Assembly: GCA_947095585.1 (NCBI GenBank)
Contig: OX352763.1
Location: 45,062,010 to 45,126,009, forward strand
Length of the DNA stretch: 64,000 nt
From: Nephrocerus scutellatus
Lineage: Eukaryota; Arthropoda; Insecta; Diptera; Pipunculidae
Reading direction: 5' to 3'
Shown: positions 34,746 to 45,700 of the stretch, piece after piece
Numbering within the stretch: position 1 is the stretch's first letter
Layout: each line of letters begins with the position of its first letter
The notes under the pieces: model-generated
Seen by the model: the letters and a program-made list of their open reading frames with translations, nothing else
Databases searched by the model: none
What the model was told of the DNA's origin: nothing
Made by a program: the position numbers and the translations under genes

Positions 34746-36002
34746 CTACTGTTAGTAAAATTATTTGCTAATGGGAATGAAACAACTGAATTGGGTGTAA
34801 GTCGGCCAGTAGAAAAAGAAGAAGAAGACTTTTGGGATAATTGTTGCCGCGGATTAACAAGGACTTTGGTTGATTTCTTGCGATTGAAAATGTTTGTGAG
34901 AATGTCCACCGATTGTTGTTGTGGTGGTGGTTGTGCATATTTTTGTCTACTCGCGGCGGCGACGGCAACCAGTGCGGTCTTTGGAGGTGGCGGCCATTGT
35001 GGTGGCACTTTGACGTTCCCTGCTCCCTTGATTGTTACAACTTTATAACACTTATGAAAATTGAATGCAATGAAGGTACACAATAACAGGGTTTCCTTTA
35101 TTTGTTTAATTTTCTTGATCGGAGTTATGAATTCAAAGTGGTTTTGGTTTTGTATATTTTCTTAAATTTTTATTAGCAACGGTACTAACTAGTGACTGCT
35201 ATATAATTTTGCAATACACGACACATTTACTTCAACAACATTCAATTTATTTTTGCGTTTTCCGCCTGTTGCAATTTATTTCTACGTTGAAATTTTTTTT
35301 TTTTTTAAAGCTTTGATTTTCTAATTTTGAAACGCAATTAACACATAGAAAAAAAAATGTCAACTTTTTATATAAACGACTGCCACAACACTCAACCGTT
35401 TCTTATTATTTGATATTTGATTAAAAAACAATTATTCAACAGAAATCGAATTTTCTCAAGCCGCACAAAAACTAATGTCACCCCGATCAGCACAATGCTC
35501 TTTTCAACTGCACGGTTCAACCATCGAAAACTTAATAATCCCCTTTTCTTCTTATTTTCTGCTTGTACGTCGCAAAACGCATTCCGTCTCCGCACGGTCG
35601 CTAGTCGATGACGCTATCAACCAGAAATCGTACGATTTCTCGGCCAATCAGAGAAGGTCTTTTAAATTTTTCGACCGACATTTCGGTGAACAACTACATT
35701 GACATAATGATGTCGATGCAGGTGCATGAAAACCTACGTGGCATACCAGCTATGGCTATCAACCAGAAATCATCCGATTTCTGGGCCAATCAAAAAAAGT
35801 CTTTTAAAATTTTCGACCAACATTTCGATGGACCACGACATTGACAAAATTATGCCGATGCATGTACATGTATTCGAGTCTGAAACGTAGCAGTTATTTT
35901 TGGTCGCAATTCAAATGAGATACCATTGAACGCGTCTGGCGTATAGGGTGGCTCGTATCACTCGGATTATTTTCTTTACAAGAAAAAATATCTCCCATTA
36001 CA

Positions 36003-36167
36003 CAACAAATGATAGGACCCGTTTTCTTCTTTCGAGGAAGAAGGGTGCTATTCTTTGAAAGAGTGGGACAACCAGATTTAAGTTATTGCCGAATGTCTTT
36101 GGCGTAATAGGTACCCAACAGCTTTCCGGATCGGTCTTCTAGGACGTAATAAGTGTTACCTTTTTTC
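36003..36167 (-). other. Element 1 3' end and possible polypurine tract
   Basis: On the minus strand GAAAGAAGAAAACGGG lies about 18 bp before the 3' LTR and is the best polypurine candidate. The same interval holds, in another frame, the last integrase residues ending AKDIRQ and a stop. Confidence 0.6.
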
Positions 36168-39100
36168 TCACGAATTCGGGCTGGAAGAAATAATGGGGCC
36201 AATTTGGCACAGAACCCTTTCGCGAAATTGCTTTGGGCGCCGCCTAAAAATCTCTTGACCTACCCTGAAATCTACATTGCGGCTTCGAGTGTTGTATGTG
36301 CGAGTATTGGTATCGTGGGCCGGTTGTAACCTTTCCTGAACCTTTTCCCTAATGTTTCCAAGTTTGTCGTTCAGTGGAATATTCACTTGGTGATCCTCCA
36401 ACAAATTCAGGCCACGCAGCAAACGATAGTCGGAGGCGTGGTGAATCATATTCAATCCGAACAGGACATAGTACGGAGCAAATCCGATGGACGCATGGTA
36501 AGAACTACGCAATGAACAGCTGATGCCACTAAGACATTTGTCCCAGTCCCTCTGATCGTTCCTAATATATGCTCGTATGGCAGCTACGATAGAGCGATTC
36601 ACACGTTCGGATGCGTTAGACTGAGGAGAATACAGGGCCGTATAAACATGTTTTATACCGTACTTAGTAAGAAGTGAATTAAAGATGACCGATTTGAATT
36701 GAACGCCATTATCCGTCACGATTGTCTCGGGAACTCCGAAGGTGTGGAAGATGTAATCTTCCAAATAACAACAGATCGACGTTGCACAAAACTTCTTAAG
36801 GGGTTTCAGAAAGTTGTATTTTGAGAGATGGTCGACTATGATCAGTATCCCAATAGCACCGGATTTAGATCGAGGATATGGACCTAACAAATCCATGAAC
36901 AGTCGTTGAAATGGTCGGGCTGATTGTACCAGCTGACCCATAGGTGGACGCAAGACGACATTGGATGGCTTAGTGCATTTACATGTTTCACAATTAGAGA
37001 TGTATTCCTTGATTTGTTTCGACATGTGTGGCCAGAAGAAGTGTCGCTTAATTCGCTCGGTGGTCTTTCCTATACCTCCATGAGCACTAGTTAGGTAACA
37101 GTGGGCTTGCTGAATGACCCCGTTGGTCAACGATTGGGGAACCCAGAGTTTCCAAGAGTCATTTTCTTGCACCTCACTACCAGTTGCAAATTCGGTACGC
37201 TTGTACAGATATTTCCCTACGACTTTAAGATCGGGCAACTTGCTTTGATTGATCAAAACCTTGGTCTTTATAGTTCCGTATTCCGTACTATCGAACTCGG
37301 CGGAGTCTAAGTCGATTTCGGGACCTACGTCGCTGAATTCGCATAATTCATCAGCATACACTTGGGATAGGGTATCTGGAACAACATTCTCAGACCCCTT
37401 TCGATGTTTAATCGAAAATTGGAAACCCTGTAGTTTCAGAGCCCACCGCGCCAACCTGCCACTGAGATCAGTCTGTCGCATCAACCACTGCAAGCTTGAG
37501 TTGTCGGTTATCACTGTGAACTCCTGTCCTTCAATGTACGCGCGGAATTTCTTAATACCTAGGACAACGGCCAGACACTCCTGCTCAGTAACGCTGTAGT
37601 TCCTTTGCGCCTTATTCAACTTTTGTGACATAAAAGCCACAGGAACCTCATCGCCACTACTATTTACTTGGGCAAGAACGCTGCCAATTCCGTCCTGGCT
37701 CGCGTCACATTGCAGGACAAAGGGTCGAGTAAATTCTGGATTGGCCAGTACAGGTGCAGAAGTCAGTCTTCTTTTCAGCTCGTTAAAAGCTTTTTCGGCT
37801 TCGTCCGACCAATTGAAGGATTTGGACTTCCTGAGTAATTCTGTGAGAGGATGGGATACTACCGAGAAGTTGCTTATGAAGCGGCGATACCAGCCAGCCA
37901 TACCGAGAAAACGTCTCATTTGTCGAACCGACACGGGCCTAGGAAACTCAGTTATCGCCACGAGTTTGTCTGGATCTACCTTAAGCACTCCGTTTCCGAC
38001 TACGTATCCCAGATACTTGACTTCTCTCAAGCAGAATTTACTTTTACTTACATTGATCGTGAGACCAGCCTTCTGCAAATGTAGAGCGACTTCCTCCAGA
38101 ACCCGCATATGCTTGTCGAAAGTATCTGTGATGACTAGCAGGTCGTCAAGATACACGAATACAAAATCCCTAAGTTGGGGTGGAATAACTAGATCCATCA
38201 ATCTACAAAGTGTCTGGGGTGCATTGCATAATCCGAATGGCATCACCCGATATTGATACAGGGGCCTGTTAGGAACAGTGAAAGCGGTTTTGTCACGAGA
38301 ACCTACTTCCAGCGGAATTTGGTGGAAAGCCTTTTTCAAATCTAGACTCGAAATAACCTCAGCAGGCGGTAATCGACCTAAAATCCCATTGATATGAGGT
38401 AAGGGATAAGCGTCCTTGACCGTCACTTCATTGACTTTCCGCGAGTCCAGACAGAGTCGAACCTTCCCTGGTTGACGTATCAACACGACAGGCGAGCTCC
38501 AGGAACTTTTGGATTCCTCGATGATCCCTTGAGCTAGCATTTCGTCCAGCTCCGCAAAAATCAATTTCTCGATAGCCGGAGAAACTGGATAATGCCGCTG
38601 CTTTATTGGCTTTGCATCCTGAACATCGATAACGTGTTCAACCAGGGTCGTTTTTCCCAATCCATCTTTGTCAAAAGAAGGAAAACGTGACTTAACCACT
38701 TCCAATCGGTTCAATTGGCAAGTCGTCAAAACGAGTGATTTGGTGTTATTACCTTTGTCCACCTCGACATTCAAACTATGTTGCACTTCGCTGATTATTC
38801 CGGGCGCTAACTTAAATGCTCTCCAGAAATCAATACCCAGGTACAAATCTTGAGAAAGGTTAGGAATGAGATGCAATTCGATTTCTCGAATCTGTCCTCG
38901 AAATTCAATGTCGACCTTTACCTTTCCTTTCACAGGTTGACGATTTCCATCAGCCGTTTTAATACTACTAACAAACTTGATCACGTCTCGACCATCACTC
39001 AAAATACTCTCTGCAACTTTTGAACCAACACAACTTATGGTGGCACCACTATCTAGTAGTCCTAGCATAGTACGATCTAAAAATGTCACCTCCGCATACG

Positions 39101-39491
39101 AACGAACGTCATCTCCCCTGTTGACAATTGCATCTATAAATCTCCGATGGCTTTGTAACACAGACTTCCAGAATGTTCGTAGCCTAAGTGTCGATCGCTT
39201 ACTCTTAAGCTTCACCGTGGGAGCGTCTTCACCAAAAATTCGAGCTCGTGCTCTCTGATAAGCATCAAAACGAACGTGATATGGCTTAATTGGATACAGG
39301 GTCGGTCTTCTGCTATTGGATTCGCCGGTCGTTTTGTCTTCATTGTTTAAAAGTGAGGCAGTGGGAGCGTGAACTTTACCGCCAATGCCACCAAAACTAG
39401 TGTCGATAGGCGGAATCACGTCCAAGGTTGATTTTACATGGGGTGCGGGTTTCGCTGTCGAAGCTGGGCCACACCCGGTCGAAAGTTTCCC
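36168..39491 (-). CDS. pol: Element 1 Pol (protease, RT, RNase H, integrase)
   Basis: It is open from 39497, with no ATG before 39425, where the reference frame starts with TTG; it is probably made by -1 frameshifting at 39491-39485. Counting from 39425: protease LLDSGA (Asp 125); RT from about 280, with SLDLKKAF (Asp 362) and YLDDL (Asp 427/428); RNase H with LQCDAS (Asp 574), TEQE and TDNS (Asp 641); integrase zinc finger His 775, His 782, Cys 812, Cys 815; integrase core Asp 845, Asp 905 and Glu 940. All catalytic residues are present. Near residue 1055 a small deletion (about 5 nt relative to element 2) shifts the frame, replacing roughly the last 50 residues with a short tail ending SSSPNS. 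A chromodomain is not seen. Confidence 0.93.
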   Translation of the reverse strand, partial: GKLSTGCGPASTAKPAPHVKSTLDVIPPIDTSFGGIGGKVHAPTASLLNNEDKTTGESNSRRPTLYPIKPYHVRFDAYQRARARIFGEDAPTVKLKSKRSTLRLRTFWKSVLQSHRRFIDAIVNRGDDVRSYAEVTFLDRTMLGLLDSGATISCVGSKVAESILSDGRDVIKFVSSIKTADGNRQPVKGKVKVDIEFRGQIREIELHLIPNLSQDLYLGIDFWRAFKLAPGIISEVQHSLNVEVDKGNNTKSLVLTTCQLNRLEVVKSRFPSFDKDGLGKTTLVEHVIDVQDAKPIKQRHYPVSPAIEKLIFAELDEMLAQGIIEESKSSWSSPVVLIRQPGKVRLCLDSRKVNEVTVKDAYPLPHINGILGRLPPAEVISSLDLKKAFHQIPLEVGSRDKTAFTVPNRPLYQYRVMPFGLCNAPQTLCRLMDLVIPPQLRDFVFVYLDDLLVITDTFDKHMRVLEEVALHLQKAGLTINVSKSKFCLREVKYLGYVVGNGVLKVDPDKLVAITEFPRPVSVRQMRRFLGMAGWYRRFISNFSVVSHPLTELLRKSKSFNWSDEAEKAFNELKRRLTSAPVLANPEFTRPFVLQCDASQDGIGSVLAQVNSSGDEVPVAFMSQKLNKAQRNYSVTEQECLAVVLGIKKFRAYIEGQEFTVITDNSSLQWLMRQTDLSGRLARWALKLQGFQFSIKHRKGSENVVPDTLSQVYADELCEFSDVGPEIDLDSAEFDSTEYGTIKTKVLINQSKLPDLKVVGKYLYKRTEFATGSEVQENDSWKLWVPQSLTNGVIQQAHCYLTSAHGGIGKTTERIKRHFFWPHMSKQIKEYISNCETCKCTKPSNVVLRPPMGQLVQSARPFQRLFMDLLGPYPRSKSGAIGILIIVDHLSKYNFLKPLKKFCATSICCYLEDYIFHTFGVPETIVTDNGVQFKSVIFNSLLTKYGIKHVYTALYSPQSNASERVNRSIVAAIRAYIRNDQRDWDKCLSGISCSLRSSYHASIGFAPYYVLFGLNMIHHASDYRLLRGLNLLEDHQVNIPLNDKLGNIREKVQERLQPAHDTNTRTYNTRSRNVDFRVGQEIFRRRPKQFRERVLCQIGPIISSSPNS

Positions 39492-41107
39492 GACGCCCTA
39501 CACTTAGCACAGTTGGGTTTGAAGACATTAACGGCGCCACACCCATAGCAGAAGATCCGCCGTTCCTTTAAACAATCTAAATACCTGTGACCAGGCTCGT
39601 CACAATTCCAACAAATGAGAGTATTACCCTCGCCTAAAGCACAAATTCCGCTTTCATTACTTGGTGTCAGACTTCCTTCCTTTGGTAATACAAAATCGCC
39701 GTCAACCTCGGAGATGTTACGCCGAAGGGCCGGATTCCGTAATCCAGTAAAACCGCGGTTAACCTCAGCAAAGAAACGTTCACGTTTCCGGCAGATATCA
39801 CGGAGTTGCGCTACAGAGCCAATGGTCAGATATAAGATCTCATGTCGAATATCCGGTCTAAGGTTGCGTGAAATGATCTCAACGAGTTCCTTTTCGCTTA
39901 TTTGAGAGTTTAGTCGGTTTGTTAAAACAGAAATCGAATCAAAATACTCGTCGAAAGATTCTCGATCTCTCTGCTTCCTTGACCGAATACTCTCAAGGAG
40001 ATCGTAGTCGGTGCGACAATCCTTGTATTGCGTACGCAATGCTTCGCAAAGGTCAAACCAATTGCAATTGAGCACGCCCCTGTGATAACGCCAAAACCAT
40101 TCGCGCGCCTTACCGTGAAGCAACATGTGGAAGTTGTTACAGATCAACGAAAAATCTCCGTACAAAGTCTGGTTCGTCAGAACCTGTATGCGATACAAAA
40201 ACTCGTCAACCGTGAGACCATCTACCGAGCCGTCAAATCGTATTTGCCATTTCTGTATCAGACTGGTGATACGATCGGACTTGCTTAGATCGAGTGAACG
40301 ATCATTGAACATTGAGTGATCAGGTGCGAACGAAACGCTGCGTGGATTGGATGGAATCCCCTGCTCCATATTTGCATTAGGACCGGTTGTTGGAGGGTAA
40401 CGAGAGAATTCCCCCGGACCGTTTAGTGGAAAGCCCGGTGGACTAGAACGAACCCCGGTGGATCGACGATTAACATTTTCGAAGCACCGCTGGACGTTAG
40501 AGGCAACAACATCAGACATTTTGCTGGTCAAACAATCGACCATCTCCGTCTTCTGTTGTTTCCAAGCTACGTCAATCAAGGCCTTAACTTCCTCGGTCGT
40601 GAGACTTTTATCTGTGCTTGAAATCAGCCGAATACCAGAAATTCGTTGACTATCCTCAAAAAGATTATCTTCGTCCAGGAGCCCTCTGTCCGGATTTCGA
40701 TTAGGCTCTCCAGCCCATAAGTTTTCGTTCCTCGTCCAGTCCGACTGATTTCGCCCCTTGGCCTTGCCTTTCCGCCCAGTGTTCGTACTTCGTGTCTGCA
40801 TAGTTTTCGGAATTGCTCCCTTGGATGCTGGTGTCCTTTTAATAGATTGGTTTCTACCCGACATGACAGTGTTAGCGGGCACAACCGTAACTTCTATCGG
40901 CTTCATATCTTCCACCAAGCACGGCTCTTTGCAGGTTGGACAATTGTTCGAAGTCTTCAAATACTCTGTGATACACGATTGGTGAAAAACATGTTTACAC
41001 AGGGTAACCAAGCATGCGACCTCAGGAACCAGTTCAGCCTTGCATACCTGACAAACTATGCTGGGGTTGAGGCGACTCAAGTCCTCATTACTACGAACGG
41101 TGAACAT
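39434..41107 (-). CDS. gag: Element 1 Gag with N-terminal RING-H2 finger
   Basis: 557 aa, intact, ATG at 41107. Residues 19-59 form a RING-H2 finger: C19-x2-C22-x14-C37-x-H39-x2-H42-x2-C45-x10-C56-x2-C59, with the typical FHQSC and CPTC. A basic, low-complexity linker follows. Residues about 280-440 are a Ty3-type capsid region (WQIRFDGSVDGLTVDEFLYR, AREWFWRYH, ELVEIISRNLRPDIRHEIL). At the C-terminus is a CCHC knuckle (C499, C502, H507, C512) and then a C4 finger (C520, C523, C533, C536). It should form the virus-like particle and bind RNA. The RING domain is typical of E3 ubiquitin ligases and is not a usual part of Gag. Confidence 0.93.
   Translation of the reverse strand: MFTVRSNEDLSRLNPSIVCQVCKAELVPEVACLVTLCKHVFHQSCITEYLKTSNNCPTCKEPCLVEDMKPIEVTVVPANTVMSGRNQSIKRTPASKGAIPKTMQTRSTNTGRKGKAKGRNQSDWTRNENLWAGEPNRNPDRGLLDEDNLFEDSQRISGIRLISSTDKSLTTEEVKALIDVAWKQQKTEMVDCLTSKMSDVVASNVQRCFENVNRRSTGVRSSPPGFPLNGPGEFSRYPPTTGPNANMEQGIPSNPRSVSFAPDHSMFNDRSLDLSKSDRITSLIQKWQIRFDGSVDGLTVDEFLYRIQVLTNQTLYGDFSLICNNFHMLLHGKAREWFWRYHRGVLNCNWFDLCEALRTQYKDCRTDYDLLESIRSRKQRDRESFDEYFDSISVLTNRLNSQISEKELVEIISRNLRPDIRHEILYLTIGSVAQLRDICRKRERFFAEVNRGFTGLRNPALRRNISEVDGDFVLPKEGSLTPSNESGICALGEGNTLICWNCDEPGHRYLDCLKERRIFCYGCGAVNVFKPNCAKCRASGNFRPGVAQLRQRNPHPM
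39441..39500 (-). promoter_or_regulatory. Element 1 -1 ribosomal frameshift site
   Basis: On the minus strand: a -1-frame TAG at 39500-39498, then the slippery heptamer GGGAAAC at 39491-39485 in the X-XXY-YYZ phase of gag (codons GGA, AAC). An 8-nt spacer follows, then the stem GGGTGTGG (39476-39469) with CCGCACCC (39448-39441), one G-U pair. Gag stops at 39434. The 20-nt loop holds a small TTCG/CGAA stem. Element 2 has the same layout. Confidence 0.85.
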
Positions 41108-42718
41108 GTCTACTTAAATTCAAGAAAGATTATCCCAACACTAAGATTCAAAAATCTCCACAACACTCGAAGCGCAAAACGATAATCAAAATACCACAAC
41201 ACAGATTCTGAGCAACAACAGCCCACGAAACAATCAATAAATCGAATTTCGAGGAATTCAAACAAACGAAATTATCCTGAATAGTAGAATTCAGAAATGT
41301 CTTAACCGGAACTTTACGATTTGAAGTTTTCCTTAATTTCTATAGTCAAAACTAAAGGTGATTGTTGATCCTAAAACCCACAAGGTAATACTCCAAAATT
41401 CACAATAAAAAAAATGACAGGTTCTAAAACCCAAGCAAAATGTGTACAAATAACTAACTTTCTCCGTCCTCCAGCCAGGCACTACCTTCGATCGTTTGGT
41501 GGTTTTACCCCCCCCTTTCACATCAAGACATCAGTTCAAAAAAAAAACTTTCAGTAACATAACAGTATATCCGCTTAGTCCATGTATCAGGTCACAAGGA
41601 CTTCCTAGTCTAAGGTCGGCATATCGTCGACGTTGGCAATTACAGACAGACATGTGCAGCAATTGAATAGCGAAAAAATAATTCCCTCAGGGGAAATACA
41701 TAAAACGATCTAAGATTCCAGCTATTGGAAATAATACCATCAAAACTCTGGTCTAGCATGCGTGAGATGACAAATGACTAGTAATTCCACAAGATGATGC
41801 ATTTAATTGATAATTGAAAAGCATTCCGGTCCAAGGTTCGCGCAATACAATCCCTGGTTATTCCAGAACGCTGGGATATAACACATATAAGGCTGTCGAA
41901 ACTTAAGTGACATTAACGTTGAAGCGGACGGATTCTCCTACAAATTCAGTTGAACAGATGGTTTTCTCGTCAGGTCGACCACCCAGGCAAGACGCCTGCA
42001 ATTCCAGTGAAAGGCACATCTAATTCGCCCTTACTTGCAACAAAAAAAAACCCGCCGATAAGAGAAGGGTTCTGGAGTGAGGTGTCCTTTAACGTCAGCT
42101 GTGCGGTCAGGAACCAAACTAAAATCAGAACCCGAAATTCCGCAAGACCTAGTTCCAAGGCCTAACCCAGAACAAGAAAAGGGATCGCCTTTAAGACGAA
42201 CAATAATCTACCAAGTGATTAAACCGAGCAAGAGAAATTTAATAGGGGAAATTATGAACAATCAGCTTTCAAGGGACCCGCCGATTCTTTGGTCAGATCT
42301 TCCGCTTCTAGCAAAAGGTCTGCGATTCCAAAAGGAAGAGAGGGGTCTTCTTGGTCATTCGACTGAGGTCCAGATAGAAAGAAGAAAGGTATTCTGGTGT
42401 GGGACAATCCGAGTACCAGGTCTTAAGGGTTTTAGCCAGACAAGTGTTTTGGTCAGGAACACGGCCAAAGGTGCCAAGTTACCTGCTATTCCTAAAGAAC
42501 ATGTTTAGCTTCCCACACTCAGTTGCAAAATGAAGTCCTATAGACAACTATATATTAAGCTATAAGGGAAAATTTAAAGCGAAAATAGTTTGTGGAACCC
42601 CAAAGCATTAGCGCGATGCCAATATCTTTTCGTGCCCCACGTTGGTATTAACCAACGAGGTTTCTACCAAAAGTGTGTGACTCAAGAAAGTCTTGGAACA
42701 AGCCCAAAACTTCCTCGG
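41108..42718 (-). other. Element 1 5' leader
   Basis: A 1.6-kb untranslated leader between PBS and gag, without a recognisable gene. It contains a second partial tRNA-Lys-like word, GCCCCACGTTGG, at 42635-42646, besides the true PBS. Packaging or translation signals may lie here but cannot be identified. Confidence 0.7.
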
Positions 42719-42736
42719 GCCCCACGTTGGGCGCCA
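42719..42736 (-). other. Element 1 primer-binding site (tRNA-Lys)
   Basis: The minus strand reads TGGCGCCCAACGTGGGGC, 18 nt complementary to the 3' end of insect tRNA-Lys(CUU) including CCA. It lies 5 nt after the LTR end. Confidence 0.92.
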
Positions 42737-42741
42737 ATTTA

Positions 42742-45700
42742 TGTAATGAATCAGACGATTGTTGACAAATTTTCTGTGTGTCGACTGTCAACTGGAAGGC
42801 ATGGTCAAACCGGGCGCACGCGTTTAATCCAGCCATGCTCGTCGGCAACCGGGGTGGGATCTTGGTTGTCCCATGACTTCCTCCATTATCACAAATAATT
42901 CGCGTGCTACAAAATAAAAAAAAACCAAAACTAGGAGAGACCAAACGAGATAGAAAAAGGGAGAGATAGAGAGAGAGGGAGATAGAGGGACTGAACTGAT
43001 GACCTGATACCAGGGGAGGGGCTGTGGGAGGCGTGTCCGACACCGACCCCCACCCACTTTCTTAACCCACCCTACTGTGGGCCCCGATGTCCTTGGAGCC
43101 CCCTTGTGTTTTTTTCTAAGCCACCGTTGACCTTGGTACTACCTGCGCCTGGAGGACGAAAGCCAAAGAACTTTTACACACTCATTCTCCTTTACATTAA
43201 CATCATTTTATTTCCTTTATAATAATAACGCACAAGTTACTCACAAAAAAAAAGGTTTTCCTCTAATAATATCAAACATTAATTGATTGGTAATCTTAAA
43301 TTTATCAATATCGAATTTTAATCGTTTTTGAAATTTTTATTCTTAACAATATCGAACTTTAATAGTTTTGTAATTTTTTTTTTTTATATTTAACAATTTA
43401 GAACTTTAATCGAATTGTACTTTCATATTTAAAATCATCGAATTCTAATCGATAGGTAATCTTAAACTTAAAATTATCGAACTTTAATCGATTGGCAAAT
43501 TCAAACTTAAAATTATAGAACTTTAATCGATGTGTAATTTCAACCTTAAAAATTATCGAACTTTAATCGATTGGCAAATTCAAATTTAACAATTTAGAAC
43601 TTTAATCGATCTGTACTTGCAAATTTAAATTTATAGAACTTTAATCGATTTGTAATTTCAAACTTAAAATTATCGAACTTTAATCGATTGGCAAATTCAC
43701 ATTTAAAAATTATCGAACTTTAATCGATCTGTACTTTCAAATTTAAATTTATAGAACTTTAATCGATTTGTAATTTCAAACTTAAAATTATCGAACTTTA
43801 ATCGATTGGCAAATTCACATTTAAAAATTATCGAACTTTAATCGATCTGTACTTTCAAATTTAAATTTATAGAACTTTAATCGATTTGTAATTTCAAACT
43901 TAAAATTATCGAACTTTAATCGATTGGCAAATTCACATTTAAAAATTATCGAACTTTAATCGATCTGTACTTTCAAATTTAAATTTATAGAACTTTAATC
44001 GATTTGTAATTTCAAACTTAAAATTATCGAACTTTAATCGATTTGTACTTTCAAGACAGTAACAAGCGAATAAGCTCTTCGAGGTGAAACTCAACAGGAT
44101 TAGAGTAATCGATATGAAAACTTAAATTTTTCTTGTTTTATTATGGAGCTAGGGGATCCGATTTGAAACTTTAAATATAATAAGTTCATCGATGTGAAAC
44201 TCAAAACGATTAGTGTAATCGGTTTGAAAATCACAACGATTAATAAATGTAATGTTGATACACAACGCGCAAGGATAGGAACAATCAAAACCATCAATTG
44301 TATTGATAAAGTCGATAGGAAATATATTTATTTATTTTCTAGCGTAATCGATATGAAACTTAAATTTTTCTTGTTTATTATGGAGCAAGGGGAAATGAAA
44401 AGGCCACTTACTTGTTCGAGCGTAGATCCGTGCTTCGTCGCCAGCGCTGTCGATGTAGGCAGAATCCAAGCTGTAGGACAAAAACATTACATTAGTACTT
44501 GATGGTTTTGCCTTCTCTTCCCCTCTTTCAACATGCATTTACACAATCTACCCGGCGTTAATATATCCACTCTACTAGCGTTCGGAACCCCCTATAATCC
44601 CTGGTCGTTCGGTAAATCCTTTTAGGTAACCAAACTTTAGTCAGAAAGACTTAAAAGTTTCTTTTTTTTTTCTTGAATAAGTAAGACCCCCCCCCCCACA
44701 GGGACTATTCGGTATGTGGCTGAGGAATCTGCTTCTAAAGATGTCTAGTGCTGCTGCCGATGTTTAGTTGCTGTTAATGATGATTAGCGGCTGCAAATGA
44801 CGATGTTTATCGCTGCTGATGCTGGTGATTAGCTGCTGCCAATAATGATTAGCTGCTGCTGTTAATGATGATTAGCGGCTGCTAATGATGATTAGCGGCT
44901 GCTAATGACGATGTTTATCGCTGCTGATGCTGGTGATTAGCTGCTGCCAATGATGATTAGCGGCTGCTAATGATGATTAGCGGCTGCTAATGACGATGTT
45001 TATCGCTGCTGATGCTGGTGATTAGCTGCTGCCAATAATGATTAGCTGCTGTTAATGATGATTAGCGGCTGCTAATGATGATTAGCGGCTGCTAATGACG
45101 ATGTATATCGCTGCTGATGCTGGTGATTAGCTGCTGCCACTGCTACTGTTAGTAAAATTATTTGCTAATGGGAATGAAACAACTGAATTGGGTGTAAGTC
45201 GGCCAGTAGAAAAAGAAGAAGAAGACTTTTGGGATAATTGTTGCCGCGGATTAACAAGGACTTTGGTTGATTTCTTGCGATTGAAAATGTTTGTGAGAAT
45301 GTCCACCGATTGTTGTTGTGGTGGTGGTTGTGTATATTTTTGTCTACTTGCGGCGGCGACGGCAACCAGTGCGGTCTTTGGAGATGGCGGCCATTGTGGT
45401 GGCACTTTGACGTTCCCTGCTCCCTTGATTGTTACAACTTTATAACACTTATGAAAATTGAATGCAATGAAGGTACACAATAACAGGGTTTCCTTTATTT
45501 GTTTAATTTTCTTGATCGGAGTTATGAATTCAAAGTGGTTTTGGTTTTGTATATTTTCTTAAATTTTTATTAGCAACGGTACTAACTAGTGACTGCTATA
45601 TAATTTTGCAATACCCGACACATTTACTTCAACAACATTCAATTTATTTTTGCGTTTTCCGCCTGTTGCAATTTATTTCTACGTTGAAATTTTTTTTTTT

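Larger units (their letters stand above)
32351..36002 (-). repeat. Element 1 3' LTR
   Basis: 3652 bp. It contains the ATCGAT array (about 32895-33655), a C homopolymer near 34287, the TAATGATGATTAG array (about 34340-34745) and imperfect direct repeats at 35618-35660 and 35760-35800 (AACCAGAAATC...GATTTCT). Open frames of 60-144 codons in it have no recognisable product. Confidence 0.95.

Noticed and set aside
34730..35083. 117-codon frames and others repeated in both element 1 LTRs as possible accessory proteins
   Set aside because: They lie in LTRs over minisatellite or low-complexity sequence, overlap frames on the other strand and show no domain. Identity reflects LTR homology.
36168..39425. 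Independent translation start for element 1 Pol at 39425
   Set aside because: The codon is TTG, not ATG. The -1 frame is open back to 39497 and a frameshift signal is present, so a Gag-Pol fusion explains it better.
42719..42736. tRNA-Lys gene fragment
   Set aside because: Only the 18 nt complementary to the tRNA 3' end are present, next to an LTR: a primer-binding site. The same holds at 49596-49613.
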